Notes under the pieces: model-generated
Databases searched by the model: none
What the model was told of the DNA's origin: nothing
The model's input: only the letters and a program-made list of their open reading frames with translations
Made by a program: the position numbers and the translations under genes
NCBI GenBank assembly: GCA_045586385.1
Contig: JAZNAE010000005.1
Coordinates: 1 to 64,000 of the forward strand
DNA from: Suilimivivens sp045586385
Lineage (GTDB): Bacteria; Bacillota; Clostridia; Lachnospirales; Lachnospiraceae
Length of the DNA: 64,000 nucleotides
Direction: 5' to 3'
Shown here: one piece after another, positions 35,558 through 45,278 of the stretch
Numbering within the stretch: the stretch's first letter is position 1
How the letters are laid out: each line of letters opens with the position of its first letter

Positions 35558-36484
35558 ATGAAAGAGCAGGAAGTGCTAAATATTTTTCCGCAGCAATTAA
35601 GACAGAAATTCCATTATATTGCACAGAAAGCGGATAAGCTCCAGGAAATTAGGCTGTGTGTAAACCAGCCGGTAAGAGTTCTTTTGGAAAATGAAGAATA
35701 TTTTTTGGGCAGAACGGGTGATGTTAGTAAAATTATCGGTAACAGCAACTGGTACATATCCATAAGTGAGATGGAACAAATTCTTGATCATATCTGCAGT
35801 TATTCCAGATATGCCTATGAAGAAGAAATCGGACAAGGCTTTATAACAGTGCCGGGTGGGCATAGAGTGGGGCTTTCGGGACAGGTAATCTTAGGTGAAG
35901 ATGCAAAAGTCAAAAACATAAAATATATCAGATGTATGAATATCCGAATAGCACATGAGATAAAAGGTGCTGCAGATACACTGCTACCGCTTGTTTATGA
36001 AAACGCAAGATTATGCAATATACTTCTGATTGCTCCGCCGGGATGCGGAAAAACAACCATGCTCCGGGATTTGATACGTCAGGTCTCTAATGGAAATGAA
36101 TGGGCAGAGGGAAAGCAGATTGGTGTGGTGGATGAACGTTCAGAAATAGCAGGCTCTTATATGGGGATTCCCGGGAACGATTTGGGTATTAGGACATATG
36201 TGCTTGACGGGTGTCCCAAAGTGCAGGGAATGATGATGCTTCTTCGCTCTATGGCACCACAAGTGATTGCAGTAGACGAAGTTGGAGGAAAAGAAGACAG
36301 ACAAGCCATACAAAATATCCTCCGGTGTGGATGTAATGTGATTGCCACCATGCATGGGAGTTCCATGGAAGAGGTGAAAAGCAGGGGGATAGATGAGAGC
36401 ATGTTTGAGCGGTTTGTTTTTCTAGGTAAGAAAGATGGAAAGTGTGCTCTTTTAACTGTTTATAAAGGCAAAGGGGACAATTGA
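35558..36484 (+). CDS. spoIIIAA: Stage III sporulation protein AA (ATPase)
   Basis: 308 residues. The C-terminal half is a secretion-ATPase-like domain with Walker A APPGCGKTTMLRDLI, VVDERSEIAGSYMG and a Walker B-like VIAVDEVG. It is the cytoplasmic (mother-cell) ATPase of the SpoIIIA-SpoIIQ channel that links mother cell and forespore. RBS GGGGAGGTTGAT. First gene of an eight-gene operon; the next gene starts 1 bp after its stop. Confidence 0.95.
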   Translation: MKEQEVLNIFPQQLRQKFHYIAQKADKLQEIRLCVNQPVRVLLENEEYFLGRTGDVSKIIGNSNWYISISEMEQILDHICSYSRYAYEEEIGQGFITVPGGHRVGLSGQVILGEDAKVKNIKYIRCMNIRIAHEIKGAADTLLPLVYENARLCNILLIAPPGCGKTTMLRDLIRQVSNGNEWAEGKQIGVVDERSEIAGSYMGIPGNDLGIRTYVLDGCPKVQGMMMLLRSMAPQVIAVDEVGGKEDRQAIQNILRCGCNVIATMHGSSMEEVKSRGIDESMFERFVFLGKKDGKCALLTVYKGKGDN

Positions 36485-36485
36485 C

Positions 36486-37004
36486 ATGGTGAAGTTATTT
36501 GGAGTTATTTTGCTGATAGCCGGTTCAACCGGGTTTTCTTATTGTATGTGTCAGGATAGAAAGAAAAAACTTTTTCTTCTGAAAGAGATGCGGAGATTGT
36601 TTTTTCTGATGCAGGATGAAATCAGATATTCAGGGCTTCCTATTACGGAAATTATAAAAGGAGTGGCTGATAAAATAGAGGAGCCATTTTGTAAAGCCTT
36701 ACATAAAGTCGGAGAAAATCTGACATGGGAGGATGGGAGAAACTTAAGGGACATATGGGAACAGGAGATGCGTAGTATGCTTGTAGGATTACCGCTAGCA
36801 GCACAGCAAATAGAACTGTTTATCAAATTTCCGGATTTACTGGGAATGGCAGAGAGAGAAGGACAAGCAGATGTACTAAAAGGATATCTGAAGGAATTTG
36901 ACAACTGGATAGTACAGTTTGAACAAGAAGAGAAAAGTAAAAACAAAGTAATTATGAGTATGGGAATGGCAACCGGTATTTTGTTGTCCGTTTTACTGCT
37001 TTAA
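36486..37004 (+). CDS. spoIIIAB: Stage III sporulation protein AB
   Basis: 172 residues. Hydrophobic N-terminal helix (LFGVILLIAGSTGFSY), a soluble helical middle resembling type II secretion GspF domains (EMRRLFFLMQDEIRYSGLPI) and a C-terminal membrane helix (SMGMATGILLSVLLL). Membrane component of the SpoIIIA complex, identified by family pattern and operon order. Confidence 0.92.
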   Translation: MVKLFGVILLIAGSTGFSYCMCQDRKKKLFLLKEMRRLFFLMQDEIRYSGLPITEIIKGVADKIEEPFCKALHKVGENLTWEDGRNLRDIWEQEMRSMLVGLPLAAQQIELFIKFPDLLGMAEREGQADVLKGYLKEFDNWIVQFEQEEKSKNKVIMSMGMATGILLSVLLL

Positions 37005-37021
37005 ACAGATATGGAGGAACT

Positions 37022-37216
37022 ATGGAAGTAAGTCTGATTTTTAAAATAGCAGCAGTGGGAATTCTGATAACCATCCTAAGTCAGATATTGAAACATAGCG
37101 GAAGAGAGGAACATGCCTTTTTAATCAGTTTGGCCGGACTGATTCTGGTACTCACATGGATATTGCCCTATATTTATGACTTGTTTGTTATGATTCAGGA
37201 TTTGTTTGCTATGTAA
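37022..37216 (+). CDS. spoIIIAC: Stage III sporulation protein AC
   Basis: 64 residues, almost entirely two membrane helices (IFKIAAVGILITILSQIL; FLISLAGLILVLTWILPYIY), the size and pattern of SpoIIIAC. Preceded by ATATGGAGGAACT. It probably forms part of the membrane platform with SpoIIIAD. Confidence 0.92.
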   Translation: MEVSLIFKIAAVGILITILSQILKHSGREEHAFLISLAGLILVLTWILPYIYDLFVMIQDLFAM

Positions 37217-37234
37217 GAATGGAAGGAAACATAT

Positions 37235-37621
37235 ATGGAAGTAGTGAAAATCGGAATATTGGGTGTGGCAGGTGTGATGCTGGCACTTCAGTTTAAGAAT
37301 ATCAGACCGGAAATCAGTGTATATATCGGATTGGCAATAGGTGTAATTATTTTTGTTTCTACAATAGAAGGGCTGTTTGGAATGATAGAAAGAATGGAGG
37401 CTCTTCAAAAATACATGGAGACCGGCGGTTCATATTTTAAATTGCTGTTTAAAGCAGTGGGAGTTACCTATATTTGTGAGTTTACGGCGTCCATATGCAA
37501 AGATGCAGGGTATGGGGCAGTGGCAGGACAAATTGAAATATTCGGAAAACTGACAGTTCTATTTATGGGAATGCCGGCTCTTATGTCGATTATTGAAAAT
37601 ATCAGTACCATAGCAGGATAG
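37235..37621 (+). CDS. spoIIIAD: Stage III sporulation protein AD
   Basis: 128 residues with three to four hydrophobic helices (VKIGILGVAGVMLALQFK; YIGLAIGVIIFVSTIEGLF) and the conserved YICEFTASICKDAGYGAVAGQIEIFGK segment near the C-terminus (shown here in part of its family pattern). Membrane subunit of the SpoIIIA channel; 18 bp after spoIIIAC. Confidence 0.92.
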   Translation: MEVVKIGILGVAGVMLALQFKNIRPEISVYIGLAIGVIIFVSTIEGLFGMIERMEALQKYMETGGSYFKLLFKAVGVTYICEFTASICKDAGYGAVAGQIEIFGKLTVLFMGMPALMSIIENISTIAG

Positions 37622-37624
37622 GTT

Positions 37625-38800
37625 ATGAACATGAAATGGACAAGATATGTGATGCAATATAGTTTAATAATTCCTTTTGTATGTATACTGACATTTTTTA
37701 GCCCGGTTTGTGTACAGGCAAAGGCGGATGAAGAAGCCGAAAGGGTGGATGAATATATATGGGCGCAAATGGAAGATTATGATTTAGAGGAAATAGAAAA
37801 CGGATTTGAAGGATTATTTCCGGGGATATCCCTGGATATGGATGAAATTTTTTCTTACATCATGAAAGGAGAGCTTTTACAGGCAGGGAAAGTTTTCCTT
37901 TGGAGCATCAGGGAAGGGATTGCGGGAGATATAACGGGAGTAAAAGAAGTACTTGTAAGTATCCTGATGATTGGAATCGTCTCTGCGCTGTTTTCCAATT
38001 TTTCAGATATTTTTTCAGGGAAACAGGTAGCACAGGTAGGGTTTTATTTTTTGTATTTGCTGCTCATGGCAGTGCTTACCCGTGCGTTTGTGGCAGCAGC
38101 GGAATTTGCAACTCTTGCCATGGAAAATGCAGTGTTGTTTGTAAAGATGTTCATCCCTACATGGTTTATTGCAGTGGGAACGGCAAGTGGCAGTGCTACG
38201 GCGATATTTTATTATCAGGTAATGCTGGTGGTTGCGTACCTGGTGGAAAGTTTTTTACTTAAGGTGCTTGTACCCTTTGTATACAGTTATGTAGTTTTGG
38301 CCCTTTTAAACGGAATATGGGCGGAAGAGAGACTTTCCCTCCTGCTGGATTTATTGAAAAAGGTAATTGTTTTTAGCCAGAAGCTGGCAATGGGGGCTAT
38401 TACGGGACTGAGTCTGGTTCAGTCGGTAATTTTGCCGGTTTTGGACGGACTAAAGATAACAGCGCTCAGAAAGGCGGTTTCTGCTATTCCCGGTATTGGG
38501 GGAATGGCGGAGGGGGTAACGGAGTTGGTAATCGGTTCAGCGGTTTTAATAAAAAACAGTTTGGGGATTTTGTTGTTTATGCTTCTTATTGTTGCCTGTG
38601 TGATTCCCATGGCGAAGCTTTTTTTGATTGGCGGAATTGTAAAAATCGGTGCGGCAGTATCGGGAATTATCAGTGACAAAAGAATATCGGGATGTGCGGA
38701 CCGGGTGGGGGAAGGATTATTTCTACTGCTCAGATGCCTGTTTACGTCCGTGGCACTGTTTTTAATCGTCATTGCAGTGGTGGCATATTCACTCAAATGA
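37625..38800 (+). CDS. spoIIIAE: Stage III sporulation protein AE
   Basis: 391 residues. A signal-peptide-like N-terminus (YSLIIPFVCILTFFSPVCVQAKA) is followed by an external acidic segment and about seven membrane helices, the largest membrane subunit of the SpoIIIA complex. The start is 3 bp after spoIIIAD; a second ATG lies two codons downstream. Identified from length, topology and position. Confidence 0.92.
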   Translation: MNMKWTRYVMQYSLIIPFVCILTFFSPVCVQAKADEEAERVDEYIWAQMEDYDLEEIENGFEGLFPGISLDMDEIFSYIMKGELLQAGKVFLWSIREGIAGDITGVKEVLVSILMIGIVSALFSNFSDIFSGKQVAQVGFYFLYLLLMAVLTRAFVAAAEFATLAMENAVLFVKMFIPTWFIAVGTASGSATAIFYYQVMLVVAYLVESFLLKVLVPFVYSYVVLALLNGIWAEERLSLLLDLLKKVIVFSQKLAMGAITGLSLVQSVILPVLDGLKITALRKAVSAIPGIGGMAEGVTELVIGSAVLIKNSLGILLFMLLIVACVIPMAKLFLIGGIVKIGAAVSGIISDKRISGCADRVGEGLFLLLRCLFTSVALFLIVIAVVAYSLK

Positions 38801-38818
38801 AAGAGGGGAAGGAACTTT

Positions 38819-39301
38819 ATGTTGGCGATAGTAAAAGAAGTAGGTATTTTCGTTGTGATTGCACAGGCGATTCTTTATTTTGTGCCAAGTGAAAATTATG
38901 TGAAATATGTAAAGGTATTAATTGGTGTTATGATGGTTGCGAAACTGATTACGCCTATCTTTTCGTTGCTTTCGGGAGAAGTGTTTTCAGAACTGACTTA
39001 TGAAGGAGAAGTATTTTTGGAAAGTATGGAAAAGGCAGAAATAAGTGCTGTAGGGGAGACGATGGAAGGAAAGATATATGAACAAATTCAAAGCGAAATG
39101 AAAGAAAAACTGGAAAAAGACCCCGTGGAAGGTTTTGTTATTAAGGATGTATACATAGAAGAAACAAAGGAAGGAATCGGGCAGGTGACCATTCTTGTCC
39201 AAAATGTGGGAAATGAAAAAAATGTTGCAAAGGAAGAACTGTTGAAGAGACATTATCAGGAACTTCTTCAGACAGATGCTATCAATTTGCAAGTAAAATA
39301 G
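38819..39301 (+). CDS. spoIIIAF: Stage III sporulation protein AF
   Basis: 160 residues. Two N-terminal membrane helices (IFVVIAQAILYFVPS; YVKVLIGVMMVAKLITPIFSLL) and a soluble C-terminal domain with a ring-building-type fold expected from the family (EEKEGIGQVTILVQNV-like). RBS GGGGAAGGAACTTT. It lies between AE and AG, as expected. Confidence 0.92.
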   Translation: MLAIVKEVGIFVVIAQAILYFVPSENYVKYVKVLIGVMMVAKLITPIFSLLSGEVFSELTYEGEVFLESMEKAEISAVGETMEGKIYEQIQSEMKEKLEKDPVEGFVIKDVYIEETKEGIGQVTILVQNVGNEKNVAKEELLKRHYQELLQTDAINLQVK

Positions 39302-39317
39302 AGGAAAGGGAAAAAGA

Positions 39318-39935
39318 TTGAAAAAACTGAAAAAGGAAAATTTTATAGTGATACTCTTGATGGGGGTGTTGCTCATGGTGATTGTTTGGCCCATGCCGGA
39401 TAAAAAAACTGATACGAAGAAAGAAAAGTCCTCTTTATCGGACGGGGTAAGTGGTATGTTAGATAAAACAGGCGGCGATGGCAAGATGACTACGAAGGAA
39501 GTGCTGCCTGCAGCAACCACGAAAGAGCAGTGGGGCAGTTATACAGATTTTCTGGAAAGCACGTTGGAAGATGTACTTTTAACAATGGAAGGAGCGGGGA
39601 AAGTTAAGGTAATGATAACATTGGAGGACTCCGGAGAAACGGTTGTGGAAAAGGATGTTACCACAGGACTTGATTCTTCCACGCAGGTGGATGCTGACGG
39701 AGCCAGCCATAATACCGGTAGCAATGAAAAGACGGGCGAGACCGTATATGTAAATGAAGACGGAGAGACATATCCTTATGTAAGGCAGGTTCTATGTCCT
39801 AAAGTGAAGGGAGTTCTGGTTTCGGCACAAGGCGGAGATAATCAGACAGTGAAGAAAAATATTACAGAGGCAATCCAGGCATTATTCGGAATAGATGCAC
39901 ATAAAATAAAAATAATTAAAATGAGTTCTGAGTAA
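39318..39935 (+). CDS. spoIIIAG: Stage III sporulation protein AG
   Basis: 205 residues from TTG 39318 behind GAGGAAAGGG. A single membrane helix (FIVILLMGVLLMVIVWPMP) is followed by a Ser/Lys/Asp-rich linker and a ring-building domain (MEGAGKVKVMITLEDSGETVV ... PKVKGVLVSAQGG). SpoIIIAG forms a large ring in the intermembrane space between mother cell and forespore. The TTG start is supported by the lack of a nearby ATG. Confidence 0.93.
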   Translation: MKKLKKENFIVILLMGVLLMVIVWPMPDKKTDTKKEKSSLSDGVSGMLDKTGGDGKMTTKEVLPAATTKEQWGSYTDFLESTLEDVLLTMEGAGKVKVMITLEDSGETVVEKDVTTGLDSSTQVDADGASHNTGSNEKTGETVYVNEDGETYPYVRQVLCPKVKGVLVSAQGGDNQTVKKNITEAIQALFGIDAHKIKIIKMSSE

Positions 39936-39948
39936 AGGAGATGCAGAA

Positions 39949-40734
39949 TTGAGAAATATGATGAAAAAGAATCAGATTATGATTACGGCTCTGGCTATTA
40001 TGATTGCAGTGGCAGGATACCTGAATTTTGCCGGGGAACAAATTACGGATGAAGAAATTATGACGACAGCAGCAGAGAGTGCTGTCAGCAGTATGGAGGA
40101 AGAAGTATATGATGAAATATATGAAGATACGGATGTTGCCACTTTGTTTGAAATATCGGATGAAGATATGGAGCAGGCAGAAAACGGAGACATTGCCAGT
40201 TTAGATACAGATATTATTACCGAGCAGGAAAACTATCTGGATGAATCCATGGAAGAGGTAATAGGTGAGACTACGGAAGAAATAGCCACAGAAACAATGA
40301 GCGAACAGACGCAGGCAGTGGTATCCGAACAACTTTCAGGTACGGAAACTCCCGGAGAGGCAGTATTTACTGCGACCGCTGATTTGGATGCATCATCCGG
40401 TGCAAAGCTTTTAAAAGAGCAGACAAGAGCTAAGAATAAAGAAACATTACTTGAAATTATCAATAATGTAAATATCAGTGAAGACCAGAAGCAGGAAGCA
40501 ATTGACAATATGATTTCCCTTACGGATATTGCAGAAAAAGAAACAGCTGCCGAAATTCTTTTGGAAGCGAAGGGGTTTGATGATGTAGTGGTGAGTATTG
40601 CAGATGACGGTGTGGATGTAGTGGTGAATGCAGCTGAACTGACAGAAGCACAGCGTGCACAGATTGAAGATATCGTTGTCCGTAAAACCGGAATTGCAGC
40701 GGAAAATATTGTAATCAGCACTATTACAGAATAG
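39949..40734 (+). CDS. spoIIIAH: Stage III sporulation protein AH
   Basis: 261 residues from TTG 39949 (AAAGGAG 8 nt upstream; ATG 39958 or 39961 are alternatives). One membrane helix (IMITALAIMIAVAGYLNF), a long very acidic linker and a C-terminal YscJ/FliF-like ring-building domain (LLEIINNVNISEDQKQEAID ... GFDDVVVSIADDGVDVVV). Its partner is forespore SpoIIQ in B. subtilis. Last gene of the operon. The acidic linker is longer than in B. subtilis SpoIIIAH (218 residues). Confidence 0.93.
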   Translation: MRNMMKKNQIMITALAIMIAVAGYLNFAGEQITDEEIMTTAAESAVSSMEEEVYDEIYEDTDVATLFEISDEDMEQAENGDIASLDTDIITEQENYLDESMEEVIGETTEEIATETMSEQTQAVVSEQLSGTETPGEAVFTATADLDASSGAKLLKEQTRAKNKETLLEIINNVNISEDQKQEAIDNMISLTDIAEKETAAEILLEAKGFDDVVVSIADDGVDVVVNAAELTEAQRAQIEDIVVRKTGIAAENIVISTITE

Positions 40735-40787
40735 CAAAATGTGGTATCCTATTACAGAGATGATAACAAACAGAAAGGAACACAGGA

Positions 40788-41939
40788 ATGAAAAGAGTTT
40801 TTTTAATTGTGCTTGATAGTGTGGGAATCGGAGCAATGAACGATGCGGATAAATTTGGTGATGAGGGAACCAATACCCTGCGCTCTGCATCAACAAGCTC
40901 CTATTTCCATATGCCGAATATGGAAAAGCTGGGATTGTTTCATATTGACGGAATTGATTTCAAGAAACCGGAGGAAAAACCGGTGGCTATGCATGCAAGA
41001 ATGACAGAAGCTTCTAAAGGGAAAGATACGACCATAGGGCACTGGGAAATAGCCGGTCTTATATCAGAAGATCCGCTTCCTGTATATCCTGACGGTTTCC
41101 CGGAAGAAGTGCTTGCTCCCTTTAAAGAAATGACAGGGAGAGGTGTTTTGTGTAATGCACCATATTCCGGTACGGAAGTGATTAAAGAATATGGGGACGA
41201 ACATGTAAGGACAGGTGACCTTATTGTATATACGTCAGCGGACAGTGTATTTCAGATAGCGGCACACGAGGATGTAGTGCCTGTGGAAACTTTATATGAA
41301 TATTGTGAAATGGCAAGAAAGATTCTGGTAGGCAAACACGGAGTGGGGAGAGTTATCGCCCGTCCTTTTGTAGGAGAGTCCGGAAACTATACCCGAACAT
41401 CGAGAAGACATGATTTTTCTATTTTGCCGCCTAAGCAGACCATGCTAGATGTACTTTCAGATGCCGGTAAGGATGTAATCGGAGTGGGTAAAATCAGAGA
41501 TATCTTTGCAGGAAAAGGGCTCACTTCTTATGTTTATACTTCCGGAAATACGGAAGGAATTGAAAAGATATTTGAATACCTAAGGCAAGACTTTGAAGGA
41601 CTTTGTTTTGTCAATCTTGTAGATTTTGACATGCTTTACGGACACCGCAACGATATTGACGGATATGCGAAAGCACTTGCACAGTTCGATGCGGCACTTC
41701 CGGAAATTATGGCATCCATGAGAGATGAGGATGTACTTATGATTACTGCCGATCACGGCTGTGATCCAGGATATACATGCTCTACGGATCACTCCAGAGA
41801 ATACACTCCTTTTCTGATGTATGGAAAAAATATACCGCCCGTGAATAAAGGGACGCGAGAAACCTTTGCAGATATAGGGGCAACTGTGTTAAAATACTTA
41901 GGTGTGTCCGGAGATATTGCCGGAACACCATTGTATTAA
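40788..41939 (+). CDS. deoB: Phosphopentomutase
   Basis: 383 residues of the alkaline-phosphatase-like metalloenzyme family. The N-terminal metal/active site LDSVGIGAMNDADKFGDEGTNT and the later GHRNDIDGYAKAL and ADHGCDPGYTCSTDHSREY motifs are diagnostic of DeoB. It interconverts (deoxy)ribose 1- and 5-phosphates in nucleoside salvage. RBS GAAAGGAACACAGGA. No other nucleoside gene is adjacent. Confidence 0.96.
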   Translation: MKRVFLIVLDSVGIGAMNDADKFGDEGTNTLRSASTSSYFHMPNMEKLGLFHIDGIDFKKPEEKPVAMHARMTEASKGKDTTIGHWEIAGLISEDPLPVYPDGFPEEVLAPFKEMTGRGVLCNAPYSGTEVIKEYGDEHVRTGDLIVYTSADSVFQIAAHEDVVPVETLYEYCEMARKILVGKHGVGRVIARPFVGESGNYTRTSRRHDFSILPPKQTMLDVLSDAGKDVIGVGKIRDIFAGKGLTSYVYTSGNTEGIEKIFEYLRQDFEGLCFVNLVDFDMLYGHRNDIDGYAKALAQFDAALPEIMASMRDEDVLMITADHGCDPGYTCSTDHSREYTPFLMYGKNIPPVNKGTRETFADIGATVLKYLGVSGDIAGTPLY

Positions 41940-41974
41940 AATGATACAGGAATAATTTTTTGGAGGAAAGATAC

Positions 41975-43570
41975 GTGGGTAACTTGGAAAAGGAAATAAA
42001 CAGAAGACGAACTTTCGCAATTATATCCCACCCGGATGCGGGAAAAACAACTTTAACGGAAAAGTTTTTATTATACGGAGGAGCCATTAATCTGGCAGGA
42101 AGTGTAAAAGGAAAGGCTACCGCCAGGCATGCGGTATCTGACTGGATGGAAATCGAAAAGGAGAGAGGTATTTCCGTCACTTCATCCGTGCTACAGTTTG
42201 AGTACGACGGATTTTGCATTAATATTCTTGACACACCGGGACACCAGGATTTCTCGGAAGATACTTACAGAACATTAATGGCGGCAGACTCCGCGGTAAT
42301 GGTAATTGATGCATCAAAGGGTGTAGAAGCACAGACAAGAAAGCTCTTTAAAGTTTGTGTCATGCGTAAAATCCCTATTTTCACTTTTATCAACAAAATG
42401 GACAGAGATGCCAATGATACTTTTGAACTTTTAGATGAGATTGAGAAAGAATTGGGAATTGCCACCTGCCCCGTAAACTGGCCCATTGGTTCCGGCAAGG
42501 GATTCAAAGGTGTATATGACAGAGATGAAAAGTGTGTCATTACATTTTCCGATACAGAGAAGGGAACCAAAGAAGGTGAAACAAGAATCATTCCCCTAAG
42601 TGATGAAACTGCTTTGGCTGATGCCATAGGAGAAGATGCTATGGGAACCTTGACGGATGAAATCGAACTTTTGGACGGTGCCAGTGCAGAATTTGATTTG
42701 GCACAGGTACAGGCAGGAGATTTAACCCCGGTATTTTTTGGCTCCGCACTTACAAACTTTGGTGTAGAGTTTTTCCTTCAGCATTTTTTGGAAATGACAA
42801 CAACACCCCTTCCCAGAAAGTCGGATGCAGGTTTAATTGCACCTGCAGAAAACGATTTTTCGGCATTTGTATTTAAGATTCAAGCGAATATGAATAAAGC
42901 CCACAGAGACAGAATTGCATTTATGCGTATCTGTTCCGGAAAATATGAAGCCAGCATGGAAGTAAAGCATGTACAGGGCGGAAAGGTTATGCGTCTTTCA
43001 CAACCCCAGCAGATCATGGCAAGCGAGCGTAAGATATTGGAAGAGGCATATGCGGGAGATATTATCGGTGTATTTGATCCCGGTGTATTTTCTATCGGGG
43101 ATACACTGTGTATGCCTAAGGAACAGTTTAAGTATGAAGGGATTCCCACCTTCGCACCTGAGCACTTTGCAAGGGTGAGACAGATGGATACCATGAAGAG
43201 AAAGCAGTTTGTAAAGGGAATTACACAGATTGCACAGGAGGGTGCAATTCAGATTTTCCAGGAGTTTAATACCGGTATGGAAGAAATTATTGTAGGTGTG
43301 GTTGGTGTACTGCAGTTTGACGTTCTTAAATACCGACTGGAAAATGAATATAACGTGGAAATTAAATTGGAACCGCTTCCTTATGAGCATATCCGCTGGA
43401 TTGAAAATAAAGAAGAAATTGATTTAAATAAGTTGACAGGAACTTCAGATATGAAGAAAATAAAGGATTTAAAAGGCAACCCTCTTTTACTCTTTATTAA
43501 TGCATGGAGTGTCGGAATGACACTGGATAGAAATGAAGGACTTGTACTTTCGGAATTTGGACGTGATTAA
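41975..43570 (+). CDS. prfC: Peptide chain release factor 3
   Basis: 531 residues from GTG 41975, which has GGAGGAAAG just upstream; the in-frame TTG at 41960 overlaps that site. A translational GTPase: P-loop HPDAGKTTLTEK, DTPGHQDFSEDTYRTL, NKMDRDANDT, and a C-terminal RF3-specific region (GVVGVLQFDVLKYRLENEYNVE). It recycles RF1/RF2 from the ribosome with GTP. The next gene begins at the base after its stop. Confidence 0.96.
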   Translation: MGNLEKEINRRRTFAIISHPDAGKTTLTEKFLLYGGAINLAGSVKGKATARHAVSDWMEIEKERGISVTSSVLQFEYDGFCINILDTPGHQDFSEDTYRTLMAADSAVMVIDASKGVEAQTRKLFKVCVMRKIPIFTFINKMDRDANDTFELLDEIEKELGIATCPVNWPIGSGKGFKGVYDRDEKCVITFSDTEKGTKEGETRIIPLSDETALADAIGEDAMGTLTDEIELLDGASAEFDLAQVQAGDLTPVFFGSALTNFGVEFFLQHFLEMTTTPLPRKSDAGLIAPAENDFSAFVFKIQANMNKAHRDRIAFMRICSGKYEASMEVKHVQGGKVMRLSQPQQIMASERKILEEAYAGDIIGVFDPGVFSIGDTLCMPKEQFKYEGIPTFAPEHFARVRQMDTMKRKQFVKGITQIAQEGAIQIFQEFNTGMEEIIVGVVGVLQFDVLKYRLENEYNVEIKLEPLPYEHIRWIENKEEIDLNKLTGTSDMKKIKDLKGNPLLLFINAWSVGMTLDRNEGLVLSEFGRD

Positions 43571-44773
43571 ATGAATAAAATTTTATTTATATTTATTCTG
43601 ACTCTAACCTTTCTTCTTGGTGGCTGCGATATGCCTAAAACAGAAGATGAAGCTGAAAAACCGATTGTTTTGCAGCAGGAAGCTGAGGCCGCATCACCGG
43701 AGCAAGAACATTCCGGCTATCAGGATATATCGCAACAAAAGATAGAAAGTCTGAAGCAGAATCAGATTGGCTGCTTTTACTACGAAAAATTAAATGCAGA
43801 AGAAAAAACGCTTTATGCGGAGATCTTAAATATCCTGGAAAATCAGGAAGAAGGTATTTCGTTATCATGCCTTGATACGGACAAGATAGAAAAAGTATTT
43901 CAATATGTACTGAATGATCATCCGGAAATATTTTATGTGGACGGGTATACATTTACCAGATATACGCTTGGAGATGAAGTGAAGAAAATTACATTTTCCG
44001 GAACCTATCTGATGGATGAAACCCAAATTAAAGAATGCAACGTACAGATTGAAAGATACGTAAACACTTGTCTTTCCGGTATATCGCCGTATATGGATGA
44101 ATATGAAAAGGTAAAATATATTTACGAATATATTATCGGACACACAGAATATGATGCCGCCGCACCGGATAATCAAAATATTTGTTCCGTATTTGTTCAC
44201 GGAAGGAGTGTATGTCAGGGATATGCCAAGGCTACACAATATCTTCTTACACGTGCGGGAGTGAATAGTACGCTGGTGATGGGAAGAGTTTCCGGCGGCG
44301 AAGGACATGCCTGGAATTTGGTAAATATCGCGAATCAAGACTATTTTGTTGATGCTACATGGGGAGATGCATCCTATCAGATGGTTGAAGGAAGTGAAGG
44401 AATGCAGCCCGGCACCATTCCTCCGATTAATTATGATTATCTGTGTGTGACGACCAAACAACTGGAGCAGACACATACCCTGGACGACAAAGAGTTGATT
44501 CCCACATGTATTGCGGTAAGAGATAATTATTATGTCAGGGAAGGTTTATATTTTACGGAAGTGGATAAGGACCGGTTGGCGGGTCTTTTTGAAGAAGCAT
44601 ATGAAAACGGGAATACTTATGTGACACTTAAGTGTGCGACTTTAGAGATTTATGAGGACATGCTGAACTATTTAATTAAGGAGCAGGGAATTTTTGAATA
44701 CTTAAAAACGGAGACGGGAGCAGTGTCCTATGCGGACAATAAAGCACAAAGAAGCTTAAGTTTTTGGCTGTAG
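43571..44773 (+). CDS. Transglutaminase-like lipoprotein
   Basis: 400 residues. A lipoprotein signal with LLGGC (Cys 19) anchors it outside the cell. After an acidic linker, a transglutaminase-like core has a catalytic-type Cys in RSVCQGYAKATQYLLTRAGV, His in EGHAWNLVNI and Asp in YFVDATWGD, the usual triad order. The role is probably protease- or amidase-like in the envelope; the substrate is unknown. No gap separates it from prfC, so it is likely read from the same mRNA. Confidence 0.82.
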   Translation: MNKILFIFILTLTFLLGGCDMPKTEDEAEKPIVLQQEAEAASPEQEHSGYQDISQQKIESLKQNQIGCFYYEKLNAEEKTLYAEILNILENQEEGISLSCLDTDKIEKVFQYVLNDHPEIFYVDGYTFTRYTLGDEVKKITFSGTYLMDETQIKECNVQIERYVNTCLSGISPYMDEYEKVKYIYEYIIGHTEYDAAAPDNQNICSVFVHGRSVCQGYAKATQYLLTRAGVNSTLVMGRVSGGEGHAWNLVNIANQDYFVDATWGDASYQMVEGSEGMQPGTIPPINYDYLCVTTKQLEQTHTLDDKELIPTCIAVRDNYYVREGLYFTEVDKDRLAGLFEEAYENGNTYVTLKCATLEIYEDMLNYLIKEQGIFEYLKTETGAVSYADNKAQRSLSFWL

Positions 44774-44878
44774 ATTATTCTTGACAATTCTTTGTTTTAG
44801 ACTATGCAAAAAGGTTAATTTTTGATATGATTTATTTGTGTATTCACAAACAGAAGAAACAAAAGGAAGGAAATTATC

Positions 44879-45256
44879 ATGGAAAAAACAATAGAACAAA
44901 ACACATATGTATTACAGGAAGATGACGGCATCGGAACCGTTAAGATTGCAGATGATGTAGTTGCGATTATTGCAGGATTGGCAGCAACAGAAGTAAAAGG
45001 TGTTGTTTCCATGGCAGGTAATATCACAAACGAACTGATGAGCAAGATGGGTGTGAGAAAACTTTCCAAGGGCGTTAAAGTGGAAGTGATCGGTAAGAGT
45101 GTGAAGCTCGATCTGGCGTTGGTAGTAGAATATGGCTATAATATTCCTGCTGTTTCACAGAAAGTTCAGGAAAAGGTAAAAACAACCATCGAAAATATGA
45201 CCGGTCTTGAGACTACAGATGTTAATGTAAGAATTGCCGGCGTAGAAATGCCTTAA
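44879..45256 (+). CDS. Asp23/Gls24 family envelope stress protein
   Basis: 125 residues of the DUF322 family: GTVKIADDVVAIIAGLAATEVKGVVSMAG, KGVKVEVIGKSVKLDLALVVEYGYNIP-type and VQEKVKTTIENMTGLETTDVNVRIAGV segments. Homologues are membrane-associated proteins linked to envelope stress; in Clostridia one usually precedes nusB, as here (22 bp). RBS AAGGAAGGAAATTATC. A TTGACA box at 44781-44786 may be its -35, but no good -10 matches. Confidence 0.9.
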   Translation: MEKTIEQNTYVLQEDDGIGTVKIADDVVAIIAGLAATEVKGVVSMAGNITNELMSKMGVRKLSKGVKVEVIGKSVKLDLALVVEYGYNIPAVSQKVQEKVKTTIENMTGLETTDVNVRIAGVEMP

Positions 45257-45278
45257 TAACAGATACCAAGGAAAACGG

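Noticed and set aside
38987..39520. 177-codon minus-strand frame across spoIIIAF/AG
   Set aside because: Antisense to two well-supported sporulation genes in a continuous operon; Phe/Leu-rich shadow.
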